Positions 9,135 through 19,661 of a stretch of 44,431 bases of DNA are shown here, one piece after another. Position 1 is the stretch's first letter, and each line of letters opens with the position of its first letter. The stretch is taken from contig QZLH01000368.1 of assembly GCA_003833135.1 (NCBI GenBank), positions 32,087 to 76,517 on the forward strand, in the 5' to 3' direction. Under the pieces are notes generated by a model that made no database searches, had not been told where the DNA came from, and was given only the letters and a program-made list of their open reading frames with translations. Source of the DNA: Oehlia diaphana. Its lineage: Eukaryota; Glomeromycota; Glomeromycetes; Glomerales; Glomeraceae. The position numbers were made by a program, and so were the translations under genes.

Positions 9135-11712
9135 TAGTGTTTCGGACAAAACCGAAACTAGACCTCGGCGAAACTTCTGCAGCCAAGCGAAACTAGTTTC
9201 GCCACCAAGAGCAAAATCTGAAACTGATGAAACTGACGAAACCGGGCGAAATTTCCGAAACTGGGTGAAACTTACAAAACATTTATTTTTTTTATATTAT
9301 TTTTTGAACTTTCGTGATATATTATTCCATTTATGATAGTACAAACGTAAATTTATTAATGAATCGCAATTTTTACAAATACATTGTACATCAGCTTTCT
9401 CTTCAGCAGAATTTCCACACTGTAATGTGGTAATACTTTTTTTAGTCCTCCTCTTACCATATATCCAACCAAGACTTGACCAAACCTGCTCACATCCAGC
9501 TGCATAAGGCGTGACAGAAAATGCTTAAGCTGAAACTCCAGATGAATGGTAGTCTTCCATTGATCCATTGAGGATAGCTTTCCTGAAGACAAGGGTATCA
9601 CTCTTTCACCTACTCGGGCTTTTCTCTTTTACGATATTTTTGCATCTGATACATAAATTTTTTACGTTCGCTATTTTTCCCCATCTTTATAAAAAATTTT
9701 CATCTGCTATCATATTAATAACAAATTTCCTCATGCTTAGTAAATACCTATTTTATTTTAATATAAAAAAATTATAGATTTATAAAAACTATTATACGAA
9801 ACTAATGAATATAATATAATAATATCCAAACTTACCGGTATAAGATGGATGTATAAAAAAGCATAATACCTAAACATAGATCAGCAAGTTCATCAGCGAT
9901 TAAAAGTACGATGCTCAATTGCTTTTGCAAGTCCAAGGAAACAATCGGCAATAGTACAGGATTGGGACTCTAATGCTGCAATTGATTGTTTAATAGGACG
10001 TAATGTAAATACCAATACACGCACGTCATCAAAAAATGCAACACTGATAATACTGCTGTTGAAAGAATTCCGGGTTTTCTGATTTTAACTAGATAAAAAT
10101 ATAAAAAGTGAATACAGTTAATAAATGAAAAATTCTAATCAAATAAATTTCATATTCTTACATTTTCTAAGGGTATTTTATGACGCATAATTGAATCTGC
10201 ACAATCATACTTCTTTTATTTACCCATTTTTTTAGTCCTCCACCACTAATATCACAAACTTTGGCTTTTTTTTTGTATTTAGTAATTGAGAATGATAATA
10301 TTAATAAAAATATAATATTAACAAAATAAACGAAAATAGAATTAAATTACCTCCTTGATGGCTTTTTTTAAAATATGTTACTATATTATTACATTTTGTT
10401 AAGATCCGATTTGCAAATGAAGTAGAGCAAATATCTTTTGAAATCAGATTAATAGCATGTGCTACACAACGCACACTAAAAAATATTCTTATATTTACTA
10501 TCTGCAACCATTTGTCGTGCATTCCGAATATTTGTCCCTGAATCCGATACAATTACTAAAAAATTTGCAGGTCCAATTTTGGATATTATTTCATCAATTA
10601 TTTTGGCTAAAAATTCACCAAATGACTTTCGCTTGGTAGGCCCTTTAAACACCACAGTATGAATCAAAAAATTTCAAATTGATTCATTTGCCGAGTTCGT
10701 CCATCCATCACAAGCCTATAAATTAAGAATAAAAAACAAATTTAGTTTTATTAAATATTAATTGAATAATATTATAATAAATAATAAATCTTACATAATG
10801 TTAGATTAGTTGTATTTTTTAATATCTTGACAACTCGTGTGTTTAAAACTGTGATAAGAATTTACCGGTAAGTACTACTTTGACGGAAGAGTACTGCTCC
10901 TCTTTTGTTAGGCTCTTCGGGTAATCCTGGGCGTAGAGGCTTCAAAACCTTGATGAAAAACGGATTTTCAATCACATGAATACCACATACTACAAATACC
11001 TTTACACAAGCTCGTTCAATTTCATGAATTCTTGCCTCAATAAACGTGACATTTCATGGAAATCAGAAATTTTTGTCTGGATATCAGTACTATCATTAAA
11101 TTTTCGTTTTTAGCTGTTACTTGTTCAAGATTAGTTTGACTTTTGCAGCAAAACGATTTTAAAAAAATTGTCTTGTATTAGCTAATACTTTATAACATTC
11201 ATTAGCAAAGTGTACTTCCAAATCTTGTGGTGAGCCATTTTTTCCAAAAGTAATTACAGTATGCGCAAGTTGCTTCGTAATGGCTTTCTAATACTTTTGC
11301 GCCTTGAATAGAATGGCCTCCCCATGGTCGACCACCAGCACTTTTTCTTTTTCGTTCAGTGTAATTATAGGAGTTGGGTTAGAAAAGGTAAAATCTTGTG
11401 TAGAAATAATTTAAAAAAAAGTGAAAATTGACTTTATTGTTTAAATGAAAGGAAAAAATGGGGAGAAAGGTTTTTTACAATTAAACACGTTATGTATAAA
11501 TACGAAAGATCTTTCGTGAGAAAATCATGAGCAAATGCATAAATTTATTCACCAATAAAAATCATGCACGTGACAATTTCCACGTTTCGGAAGTTTCGTC
11601 AAGTTTCGGAAATTTCGTCAAGTTTAGGCAGTTTTGAAATAGCCGAAACTGGAACGAAACTTTTCGCCATTCGCAAAACAGTTTCGAGCTTTCGCTTTCA
11701 CCCGATACATTA
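9135..11712 (-). mobile_element. hAT-superfamily transposon, fossil
   Basis: Both ends carry clusters of GAAAC/TTTCG motifs in opposite orientation (9138-9270 and 11580-11705). The outermost bases match as a weak TIR (TAGTGTTTCGG at the left, TAATGTATCGG read inward from the right). Between them lies a decayed hAT transposase on the minus strand. Clustered subterminal motifs are typical hAT transposase-binding sites. A clear 8-bp target duplication could not be found, so the ends are approximate. Confidence 0.75.
9300..11390 (-). pseudogene. hAT transposase pseudogene (BED finger, RNase H-like)
   Basis: Reading 5' to 3' on the minus strand: a BED-type zinc-finger region around 11170-11340 (HYEATCAYC, then after a frameshift LEVHFANECYKVL); the segment FFIKVLKPLRPGLPEEPNKR near 10900-10980; the RNase H-like core ANFLVIVSDSGTNIRNARQM (about 10500-10590) followed by VRCVAHAINLISKDIC and IVTYFKKSHQGG; then CDISGGGLKKW (about 10220-10260); LRPIKQSIAALESQ and ADCFLGLAKAIEH (about 9890-10010); and the C-terminal hAT dimerisation signature TPYAAGCEQVWSSLGWIYGK (about 9450-9515), ending at a TAA near 9302. 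The pieces lie in different frames with stops and frameshifts between them, and some gaps may be introns (near 10740-10860). Domain order matches full-length hAT transposases, so this is one decayed gene. It is inactive. Confidence 0.85.
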
Positions 11713-12023
11713 ATATAACATATTCCATGTTTTCAAAAGATTTCCGAACAATAGACTTTACTTTCGTAGCTGTAATAATTATCATTATATTTTACAACTA
11801 GTTAAAAAAATGAATGGGAGCGTTCAAAGTAAAATATTAAAATTCAAATATTTTTTTTTTTTTAATAAAACAACTAAAAAGTTTAATAAATTGAAAAATT
11901 CAAAATTATTTTGGAGATAAATATAAAAAATTTAAAAATTTAATTTAACAGTAAGATTTAAAAATATTTAAAGCTAACTTTATTTATAGTGATAACATAA
12001 AATAGTATAAATTACATAAATAA

Positions 12024-13686
12024 TTAATAAGTTTCTTTTATAATAAAATCATAAACACCAATAACCGTATCATTATAATTTAGAACTTGAATATCATATA
12101 ATTGAAATTCCTTTACTTCATCTTTCAAAGAAAACAAACCAACACTTTTTTCACGAAAAATACCTGAAATAGCTAAATATTTTACTCTTTTCTTTTTCAT
12201 TATATATTCTTTTATACAGGGTAAAATATCTTGACTTCCATCATCCCTTGCATTTCTAATTGACAATTTTTTAATATAAATATTTTGAGAATTTCTTAAG
12301 AATATTTCTAAATAATTTTCATTAATTATAAGATTTAAATTCAAATATTCTAATTTAGAAGGAAGAATTTGTCCTAAATTTTGTAATACAGTTGAATTAA
12401 ATTTAATATTACCAAAAACTTGAAAGATAATAGAGGAATCAATAATAAGATAATTAAGATTTTGTTTAATAATTTTAATTAAATCGAATATTAAATTAAT
12501 ATTCTGATAATGTAATTGAATAGATAAAATTTAATATTGTTACAATATAATTTGATTGGTTGTAATAATTGTTGTAATCCAATTTTGAGAATTCTAAAAT
12601 TTTCTAAATAATTGCCAGATTTTTGTATTAATGGATCTAATAATTCATCTATGTGATTCAAAATTAAAGATTTTAATTTAAATTGTTTTGTAATATTATT
12701 AATTTGTTGAATAAATTTAGAATCTAGAGAATAACAATAAACAATATGAATTGATTCTTAAACATTCAAATGATTAAATAACTCACTTAGAATATTTATA
12801 TTTTTAAAATCAATAGAATAAAATATAATTGTATTTAATGTGTTTGAACAATTAGGATTTTTTAATGATAACAATAGAGACAAAGGGAAACTATGATCAT
12901 AACCAAATGTAATCTTTTTAAGATTTTCTTGAAGTTTAATCATTTGTGATAAAATTTTTTCGATTATTGGATGACTATTATTTATAATTGGAAGTAAATA
13001 ATAAAATGATGAAATTGAATTACAATTAGAGCGGAGAAATCCCAAAAATTTTGTTATATTATCAGTTATTTCATGAAAATCAAGTGTTAAACTTTTAATA
13101 TTATAAAAGAAATGTGTATTTTGTAAAATTAATTCAAAAGTCGTATCAAAACATTCAGTTTCTTTATAACTATCTATTGTAATTCCAAAACTATGCAAAT
13201 TAACTTCATTTTTAATGAATATTAAAAAAATGATTTAAAAATTAGTTTTGTAAAGTTTGACATTTGTGAAGCTGATAAATTAATATTTCGCATAGAATAC
13301 TAATTGGAATGTTGCCCTCTTGCTATTGAAATACTGATAATCCATTTACCAATAATATTACAAACTTTATATGTATCTAAATGTTGAATAAATTTAGGAT
13401 AATTAAATAATGTATTTGAAGGAAATAAGCCATTATGAATTACATATTCATTTAATCTTGTTTTATCATCATTACAGAAATTACTCAAATAAATTTCAAT
13501 AAAACGATAGTTTTTAGGGGATTTAATTGAAAATGGATCTTCCCATAATAATGGAATTGCTAAACGACACCATAATCTATTAACTAATATGCATGAATGT
13601 AATGTTTTATAATCATAATGAAAATATTGTATGACTTCGTTTAATAACTCAGGCAAATCTCCTGAAAAAAATTTTGAACATGCCAT
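12024..13686 (-). pseudogene. F-box gene, MACSK subfamily, broken
   Basis: Starts MACSKFFSGDLPELLNEVIQ at 13686 and runs through the F-box (LHSCILVNRLWCRLAIPLLW, then WEDPFSIK). The frame is interrupted by a stop at about 13300. It continues with a second stop and frameshift near 13205-13225, a stop just after LFNHLNV near 12757, and another frameshift near 12530. It resumes to the C-terminal signature EFQLYDIQVLNYND and a stop at 12024-12026. Alignment by eye with the intact paralogue at 15359-17032 shows the lesions clearly, and overall length is about the same. The ATG is preceded by the CT-rich leader shared by this subfamily. It is a recent pseudogene that still looks close to its functional relatives. 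Confidence 0.9.
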
Positions 13687-14524
13687 GTTAAAATGAAAAG
13701 AGAAAGGAAAGAAAAGGGATGCTGTAATTAACTAGAAGTTGCGTTGAATTTATTGTGTGAATTTCGGAGCGGCAACTCCATTTGTCGCACAAATTATGTC
13801 AAACTTACATTTGCACATGATGACATGATCACTCTTCTGCGTAAATCATATGATTACATGTTTATGATTTAAATGGACATAATTTGCCTTTGAGGAATTA
13901 GCGTAACTTCTTTATTTCTATGCTGCACCTGCCACATGTTTATGTCGTAATTTGAAAATAAAAATGTTTGATATAGACATTAAGCATTTTATTCAAATGC
14001 ATTTTCTTTTGAAAATCACTATCTCATCTATGAAGTAAATCACTTTTTTGATCGGCATCATCTTTACTTGTTGAATTTACAATTACTCATTTAATACATT
14101 GTCTAAATAAAAATTAAAAAAATTTATTACATTGTTAATATTAATATACATAACCGATAAAATAATTATTACTAATTAGAAAATGGATATTGAATTTCTG
14201 ATAAAAATGTGATCATATCTTTTCGTTACGAAAATGTAATTTTAACGATATCGTAGGTATCCCTATCATAAAAGTTTCTTTTAAAAAACAAAAAGTGGAG
14301 GTTTACTACATGGAGTAGCTATTTCCTTGACTACCCCAAAGAATACCGTTCCAGGATAGGAGTCTTTTGGAGTTGTTTAAGTTAGATCGGATTTATGCAG
14401 AATCTTAATTGGAAGTGGAAGACTGAAAAAAAATCCATCGTAAGAGTTTAATTTATGTACTAAATAATCACATGGTATTTCTGGGTTGTCACGTGACTTA
14501 TTTTTTTTTCGCTTACAATCATAT
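13687..14524. other. Upstream region of the F-box pseudogene and intergenic
   Basis: Includes a sequence around 13785-13830 (TGTCGCACAAATTA, then TTTGCACATGATGAC) that resembles 17145-17205 upstream of the intact paralogue, so the duplicated unit included upstream DNA. The rest is unassigned AT-rich sequence. Confidence 0.45.
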
Positions 14525-14760
14525 ATGTGATACAGGAAAGATTGAGTTAAATCACAGTGAAACGAAATAAGTTTATATTCAGATTATTAAAAAATGAACA
14601 CAAATTTATTTGTTCTCTGAAACACAATTTTTGGTAGAATTCAAAATTATTTACAGTTCTTTACATGAGAAAAATAAATAAATATTTGACTATTTCATAT
14701 AATTTATTTATAATGAATTATTAGTATGTTAGAAATTAGAATCTTTTTAACAGGAACGAA
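14525..14760. repeat. Dispersed repeat, partial copy 3
   Basis: The segment shares blocks with about 30620-30775 and 36165-36345: TTTATATTCAGATTATTAAAAAAT-like sequence, a CACTGAAACA/CTCTGAAACAC block, ATATTTGACTATTTCA (shared with the 36.3-kb copy), and AATTAGAATCTTT (shared with the 30.7-kb copy). No coding potential was seen. It appears to be the 3' portion of the repeat that flanks the kinase gene. Confidence 0.55.
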
Positions 14761-14814
14761 TACTTTCGCTTTTGAGAATACAATGTTCAACCAAATTAAT
14801 TACCTGCATATCTT

Positions 14815-14871
14815 GTATATATTTATTAAAAGTTGAAACATTAAAGCATTTTTCAAAACCCGGCATGACAC
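14815..14871 (-). CDS. Possible short first exon, unidentified
   Basis: On the minus strand an ATG near 14865 opens MPGFEKCFNVSTFNKYIQDM and is followed by a GTAATT that could be a donor. Composition is protein-like, but no partner exon was established and the family is unknown. Treat as tentative. Confidence 0.18.
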
Positions 14872-14943
14872 GATCACTTCACCGTTCCGACCCCTCCCAC
14901 CCACAAATACTTGGACTTCTCATTAAATAAAAATAATGATTTA

Positions 14944-15150
14944 TCAACTTACGACTAATTGTTTATAATTGCTTATATGAATTTTTTGATTTAGAGTAAT
15001 ATGAAACATTTTACATTCAAATTTGTTTTTATTATATTTGGTGTAAGAGTTCTGCGAAAATCTAGCGGAGGTATATTTGGAATCCTTAAAAGCTTTTATC
15101 ATTGAAGGTGACAACATCAATTCCGAGTACATTAATTGCTTGTATTTCAA
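14944..15150 (-). CDS. Small unidentified ORF, possible exon
   Basis: A 68-residue open frame containing YSELMLSPSMIKAFKDSKYT. Composition is mixed and lysine/serine/asparagine-rich, with no recognisable domain. It lies downstream of the intact F-box gene on the same strand. It could be an exon, a relic or chance. Confidence 0.2.
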   Translation of the reverse strand: MKYKQLMYSELMLSPSMIKAFKDSKYTSARFSQNSYTKYNKNKFECKMFHITLNQKIHISNYKQLVVS

Positions 15151-15358
15151 ACTTAAAACTAAATATAATTAATTGGTTTTATGAAAATCATTTAAATATT
15201 ATCAACAGATAATTACTTGTTAAACAAGAATTTCAATAAATGACGTGTCGAATGCTTAGGTTAAGAATAAAATAATATATAATTAATATAAGAAGTAAAC
15301 TTTAATATAATTTGAAGTATTAATACTCCGTAAATACGTTTATTTGATAATGTTTGTA

Positions 15359-17032
15359 TTACATAATTAATTCAAAATTTTCTTTTAAAAAATTTTTAGT
15401 ATTGATACGTAAATCTTTATAATTTAAAACTTGAATATCATATAATTCACATTCCTTCACTTTATCTTTCAAAGAAAACAAATCTTCATTTGGTGATTCT
15501 AAAATAGCTAAATATTTAGTTCTTCTCTTTTTCAAAATATATTCTTTTATATAATGAAAAATACCATTATTTTTTGGTTTATTTTTATTTTTGATTAAAA
15601 ATTTTTTAATAAAGGTATCTTGAGAATTTTTTAAGAATACTTCTAAATCATTTCCATTAATTGCAAGTCCTAAATTTAAATATTCTAATTTAAAAGGTAG
15701 GACTTGTCCTAAATTTTGTAATACAAATGCTGAACTATCAAAGTTAGAAAAAAAAAAAGTTGTAATATCAATTGAAAGATAATTAAGATTTTGTTTAATA
15801 TTTTCAATTAAATTGAATGCTAAAATAATAATTTGATAATTTCGTTCAAAATTTAAACTTAAAAATTTAATATTATTACAATATTTTATAATTGGTTTAA
15901 GTGATTGTAATAATTGTTGTGATTTATTATTTTTAACTTCAAAATTTTCTATATAATCACCAAATTTTTGTATTAATGGTTCTAATGATTCTATATCCTT
16001 CAAAAATAATGATTTCAATTTGAATGGTTTAGTAATATTAATAATTTGTTGAACAAATTTAGAATCTAAGGAATAACAATAAATAATATGAATTGATTCT
16101 AATACATTCAATTGATTAAATACTTCATTTAAAATAACTATATCATAAAAATTAATATGATAAAATATAATTGTATTTAATGTATTTAAACAATTAGGAT
16201 TTTTTAATGATAATAATGAATGATATAAAGGATATTTATTGTAACCAATTGTTATCTTTTTAAGATATCTTTGAGAATCAATAATTTGTGATAAACTTTT
16301 TTCAGTTGTAATATAATTATATTCATATGGATATATAAAATAAAATGATGAAATTGAATAACAATTAGAATAAATAAATATTAAAAATTCTGTTATATTA
16401 ACATTTATTATATTATCAATAACAATTGATAAATTTTTGATATGATTAATGAAATTAGGTTTTTGTAAAATTAATTCAAAAATATCAGAAAAATTTTTAT
16501 GATCTTCATCTGTAAATATTGTAACTTTAAAACTATCCAAATTTACTTCACTTTTAATAAGTACTAAAAATAATGATTTATAAATTAATTTTGTGAAATC
16601 TGATGTTTGTGAAGGTGATAAATTTGTATTTTGCATAGAATTGGTAGGATTTTGTGCTTGTGTTCTATTTGTTGAATTTTCAATCCAATTTCTAATTGAA
16701 CTGCTAAGTTTATATGTATCTAAATTTTGAATAAAACTAGGATAATTAAATAATGTAGTATTTGAAGAAAATAAGTCATCATTAATTCCATATTCATTTA
16801 ATTTTATTTTATCATCATCACTTAAATTATATAAGTAAATATTAATAAAATAATAATTTTTGGGAAGTTTAATTGAAAATGGATCTTCCCATAATAAAGG
16901 AATTGTTAAACGACACCATAATCTATTAACCAATATACATGAATGTAATGTTTTATAATCATAATGAAAATATTGTACGATTTTATTTATTAACTCTGGT
17001 AAATCTCCTGAAAATAACTTTGAACATGCCAT
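15359..17032 (-). CDS. F-box protein, MACSK subfamily, intact, 557 aa
   Basis: A single uninterrupted frame begins MACSKLFSGDLPELINKIVQ. The F-box occupies residues about 9-55 (LPELINKIVQYF, SCILVNRLWCRL, IPLLWEDPF). A long leucine/asparagine-rich C-terminal region with LRR-like segments (LNVLESIHIIYC, FKLKSLFLKDI, LGQVLPFKLEYLNLGL) ends with ECELYDIQVLNYKDL. By family this is an SCF ubiquitin-ligase substrate adaptor that binds SKP1 through the F-box; the substrate is unknown. The start is supported by exact agreement with paralogues and by a purine-rich stretch at 17036-17095 (CT-rich on the coding strand) directly upstream of the ATG. It is flanked by a broken paralogue downstream (12024-13686) and a relic upstream (17440-17785). 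Confidence 0.92.
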   Translation of the reverse strand: MACSKLFSGDLPELINKIVQYFHYDYKTLHSCILVNRLWCRLTIPLLWEDPFSIKLPKNYYFINIYLYNLSDDDKIKLNEYGINDDLFSSNTTLFNYPSFIQNLDTYKLSSSIRNWIENSTNRTQAQNPTNSMQNTNLSPSQTSDFTKLIYKSLFLVLIKSEVNLDSFKVTIFTDEDHKNFSDIFELILQKPNFINHIKNLSIVIDNIINVNITEFLIFIYSNCYSISSFYFIYPYEYNYITTEKSLSQIIDSQRYLKKITIGYNKYPLYHSLLSLKNPNCLNTLNTIIFYHINFYDIVILNEVFNQLNVLESIHIIYCYSLDSKFVQQIINITKPFKLKSLFLKDIESLEPLIQKFGDYIENFEVKNNKSQQLLQSLKPIIKYCNNIKFLSLNFERNYQIIILAFNLIENIKQNLNYLSIDITTFFFSNFDSSAFVLQNLGQVLPFKLEYLNLGLAINGNDLEVFLKNSQDTFIKKFLIKNKNKPKNNGIFHYIKEYILKKRRTKYLAILESPNEDLFSLKDKVKECELYDIQVLNYKDLRINTKNFLKENFELIM

Positions 17033-17095
17033 ATTAAACGAAAAGAGAAAAAAGAGAAAAAAGAAAAAGAGAAAGAGAAAGAGAAAGGGATTCTC
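17033..17095 (-). promoter_or_regulatory. CT-rich leader upstream of F-box ATG
   Basis: On the coding strand this is a nearly pure pyrimidine tract (repeats of CTTTCT and CTTTTT) ending just before the start codon. Shorter pyrimidine-rich leaders occupy the same place at 13690-13725, 25380-25400 and 37635-37670. Pyrimidine tracts near transcription starts are common in fungal promoters, so a core-promoter or 5'UTR role is inferred. Confidence 0.5.
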
Positions 17096-17439
17096 GAAGT
17101 TATAGTGAGTAAAAATATGGTAAATTTATATAAATTTAGTCCCGTTCGTCGCACAAATTATTACCAATATATTATACTGCATATACTGCATAAATTTACA
17201 CATGACAACTACGTTATTGTATCACATCGCATGATGATCGTCCTTTCGTCAGATGACCCATTCCAAATTAGCGAAAAATATTACTAGTATACATAATTAT
17301 GAGAATGAACCAATTGAGTGGAATAAATAAAATTATTGTTAATGCCAAGATTCTTGTTCATGTCCTTAGTAAAGTCGCCGTTTAATATTTTTCTTGAGTT
17401 GATTATTTATTTACGAAAAAGTTTTGGATAATTATTGCA

Positions 17440-17785
17440 ATATAAATTATTATACATTGAAAATAGAAAATAAAGTGATGAAATTGAACCTAAAAATTAC
17501 TATTTTACCGAAATCAAGTTTTAAATTTTTGATGACAAAAATGAAATTTAGACTTTGAATTTTTCAATGAATGATTTTGATGATCGCTTTTTTACAAGGT
17601 TATACAAAGTTTGACATTAACGAAAATGTTGAATTTTTTATTTTTATAGAATAATCATTTAGTTGTTGAGAGTTCTAACCTCTACTACTCAGTTTTCAAT
17701 AGAATAACTAATATCTAAACATTGAATATAATTAGGATAATTTAATAATTTATTTAAAGGAAATAAATCATTACGAAAGGACCCG
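17440..17785 (-). pseudogene. F-box gene relic, MACSK subfamily
   Basis: Minus-strand reading gives NDLFPLNKLLNYPNYIQCLD (about 17715-17775), matching the region just after the F-box in paralogues (DLF/FFPLNTLFNYPNFIKSLD), then a stop. Downstream, out-of-frame pieces resemble the segments KLIYKSLF and SSISSFYF of the same proteins. Both the F-box itself and the C-terminal half are missing. This is a truncated, heavily decayed copy. Confidence 0.7.
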
Positions 17786-18242
17786 AAATATACATAAAAA
17801 GTATAAAAACAGCAAAATAGTAGCATACGCGGTTTTTTATGGCCGGAATGATGATAATTTCGGTCAGTGTCCCAAAAGGTAATAGATTCTACCAGGAATT
17901 ATCTAAAAAGGAAAGACTTCATGATTTTTTTTTTTTTTTTTTTTTTTGACGGACCCTGTATAATTCGAGGTCTTATTATGGATTATATATTGTTTATTAT
18001 TAGTATTATCATTTTTTAAATTCATCATGGCGGATTTATGAAATACCCTAAATTTGTCCGTCATGTCAAATTAAATAAATATTTGACAGTCTTTTAGTCA
18101 CCAAATTTTCCAAATTTATTAGTGAACAGTCAAAAATGAGCCCTAAAATATTTTTTGTACCCCAAATCTTGCGTTTAACCAATTTTTCCGTTACCTAATC
18201 AATTTTTCCAGTGTTAAAGGTGCGTCATATTGTTACGATGAA
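17786..18242. other. Intergenic with a poly-T tract
   Basis: Contains a T homopolymer of more than 20 bases (about 17926-17947) followed by GACGGACCCTGTA. Nothing coding was recognised. This part may belong to an unrecognised element. Confidence 0.4.
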
Positions 18243-18505
18243 AAATGATGTGACGGAATCACGTGATATAGCTGTTGATCAATGGGACGATTAATATTAC
18301 CGATGGAGCATCCTTAACCTATACCCCGGGTATAGCCTATTATCCTGTACCCGGTGGGGTACAGATTCTTAACCTGTACCCCTCAGAATTTGATTGGTCC
18401 ACACGATACTTTAAAAAACAGAAAAAATTCGCACGAGTTTGTATTAACTTACAATAAAAATTCAACCGGATTTTTTCATTTATTCATTTAAGAAAATTTT
18501 GCACG

Positions 18506-18681
18506 ATACCAAATTTTATTTTCTAATTAATTTTCATTATTTTTATGGTGCCATTTTGATACTAAGAACAATAAATTTTTAATAATTAAATGCAATGGTA
18601 CGCTATACACTTCCATACAATATATTTCTTGCTACCATAATCTTAAATACAACCATTCTTATCTAATAAATCCGACTTCCA
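18506..18681. repeat. 176-bp sequence duplicated on both sides of the gap (left)
   Basis: Base-for-base identical by eye to 19419-19594. Both copies touch the run of N: this one ends at the first N and the other begins right after the last N. Confidence 0.95.
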
Positions 18682-19418
18682 NNNNNNNNNNNNNNNNNNN
18701 NNNNNNNNNNNNNNNNNNNNNNNNNNNNNNNNNNNNNNNNNNNNNNNNNNNNNNNNNNNNNNNNNNNNNNNNNNNNNNNNNNNNNNNNNNNNNNNNNNNN
18801 NNNNNNNNNNNNNNNNNNNNNNNNNNNNNNNNNNNNNNNNNNNNNNNNNNNNNNNNNNNNNNNNNNNNNNNNNNNNNNNNNNNNNNNNNNNNNNNNNNNN
18901 NNNNNNNNNNNNNNNNNNNNNNNNNNNNNNNNNNNNNNNNNNNNNNNNNNNNNNNNNNNNNNNNNNNNNNNNNNNNNNNNNNNNNNNNNNNNNNNNNNNN
19001 NNNNNNNNNNNNNNNNNNNNNNNNNNNNNNNNNNNNNNNNNNNNNNNNNNNNNNNNNNNNNNNNNNNNNNNNNNNNNNNNNNNNNNNNNNNNNNNNNNNN
19101 NNNNNNNNNNNNNNNNNNNNNNNNNNNNNNNNNNNNNNNNNNNNNNNNNNNNNNNNNNNNNNNNNNNNNNNNNNNNNNNNNNNNNNNNNNNNNNNNNNNN
19201 NNNNNNNNNNNNNNNNNNNNNNNNNNNNNNNNNNNNNNNNNNNNNNNNNNNNNNNNNNNNNNNNNNNNNNNNNNNNNNNNNNNNNNNNNNNNNNNNNNNN
19301 NNNNNNNNNNNNNNNNNNNNNNNNNNNNNNNNNNNNNNNNNNNNNNNNNNNNNNNNNNNNNNNNNNNNNNNNNNNNNNNNNNNNNNNNNNNNNNNNNNNN
19401 NNNNNNNNNNNNNNNNNN
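18682..19418. other. Assembly gap of 737 N
   Basis: Unknown bases. Because the same 176 bp lies on both sides, the gap may join two contigs that actually overlap, in which case no sequence would be missing. Alternatively it hides a true tandem repeat. Confidence 0.97.
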
Positions 19419-19594
19419 ATACCAAATTTTATTTTCTAATTAATTTTCATTATTTTTATGGTGCCATTTTGATACTAAGAACAATAAATTTTTAATAATT
19501 AAATGCAATGGTACGCTATACACTTCCATACAATATATTTCTTGCTACCATAATCTTAAATACAACCATTCTTATCTAATAAATCCGACTTCCA
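19419..19594. repeat. 176-bp sequence duplicated on both sides of the gap (right)
   Basis: Identical partner of 18506-18681. It continues without a break into the 3' end of the transposase module that stops at 19662. Confidence 0.95.
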
Positions 19595-19661
19595 AAACTA
19601 TCCCCTTATAACTAAGAACAACTATTTTTAAGAAATGGAGAATAAAGTAATATATTAAAAA

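Noticed and set aside
9356..9601. 81-residue minus-strand frame within the hAT fossil
   Set aside because: The hAT C-terminal signature is in a different minus-strand frame, so this one is a shadow.
18643..19425. 260-residue minus-strand open frame across the N run
   Set aside because: It consists almost entirely of unknown bases; there is no sequence to support it.
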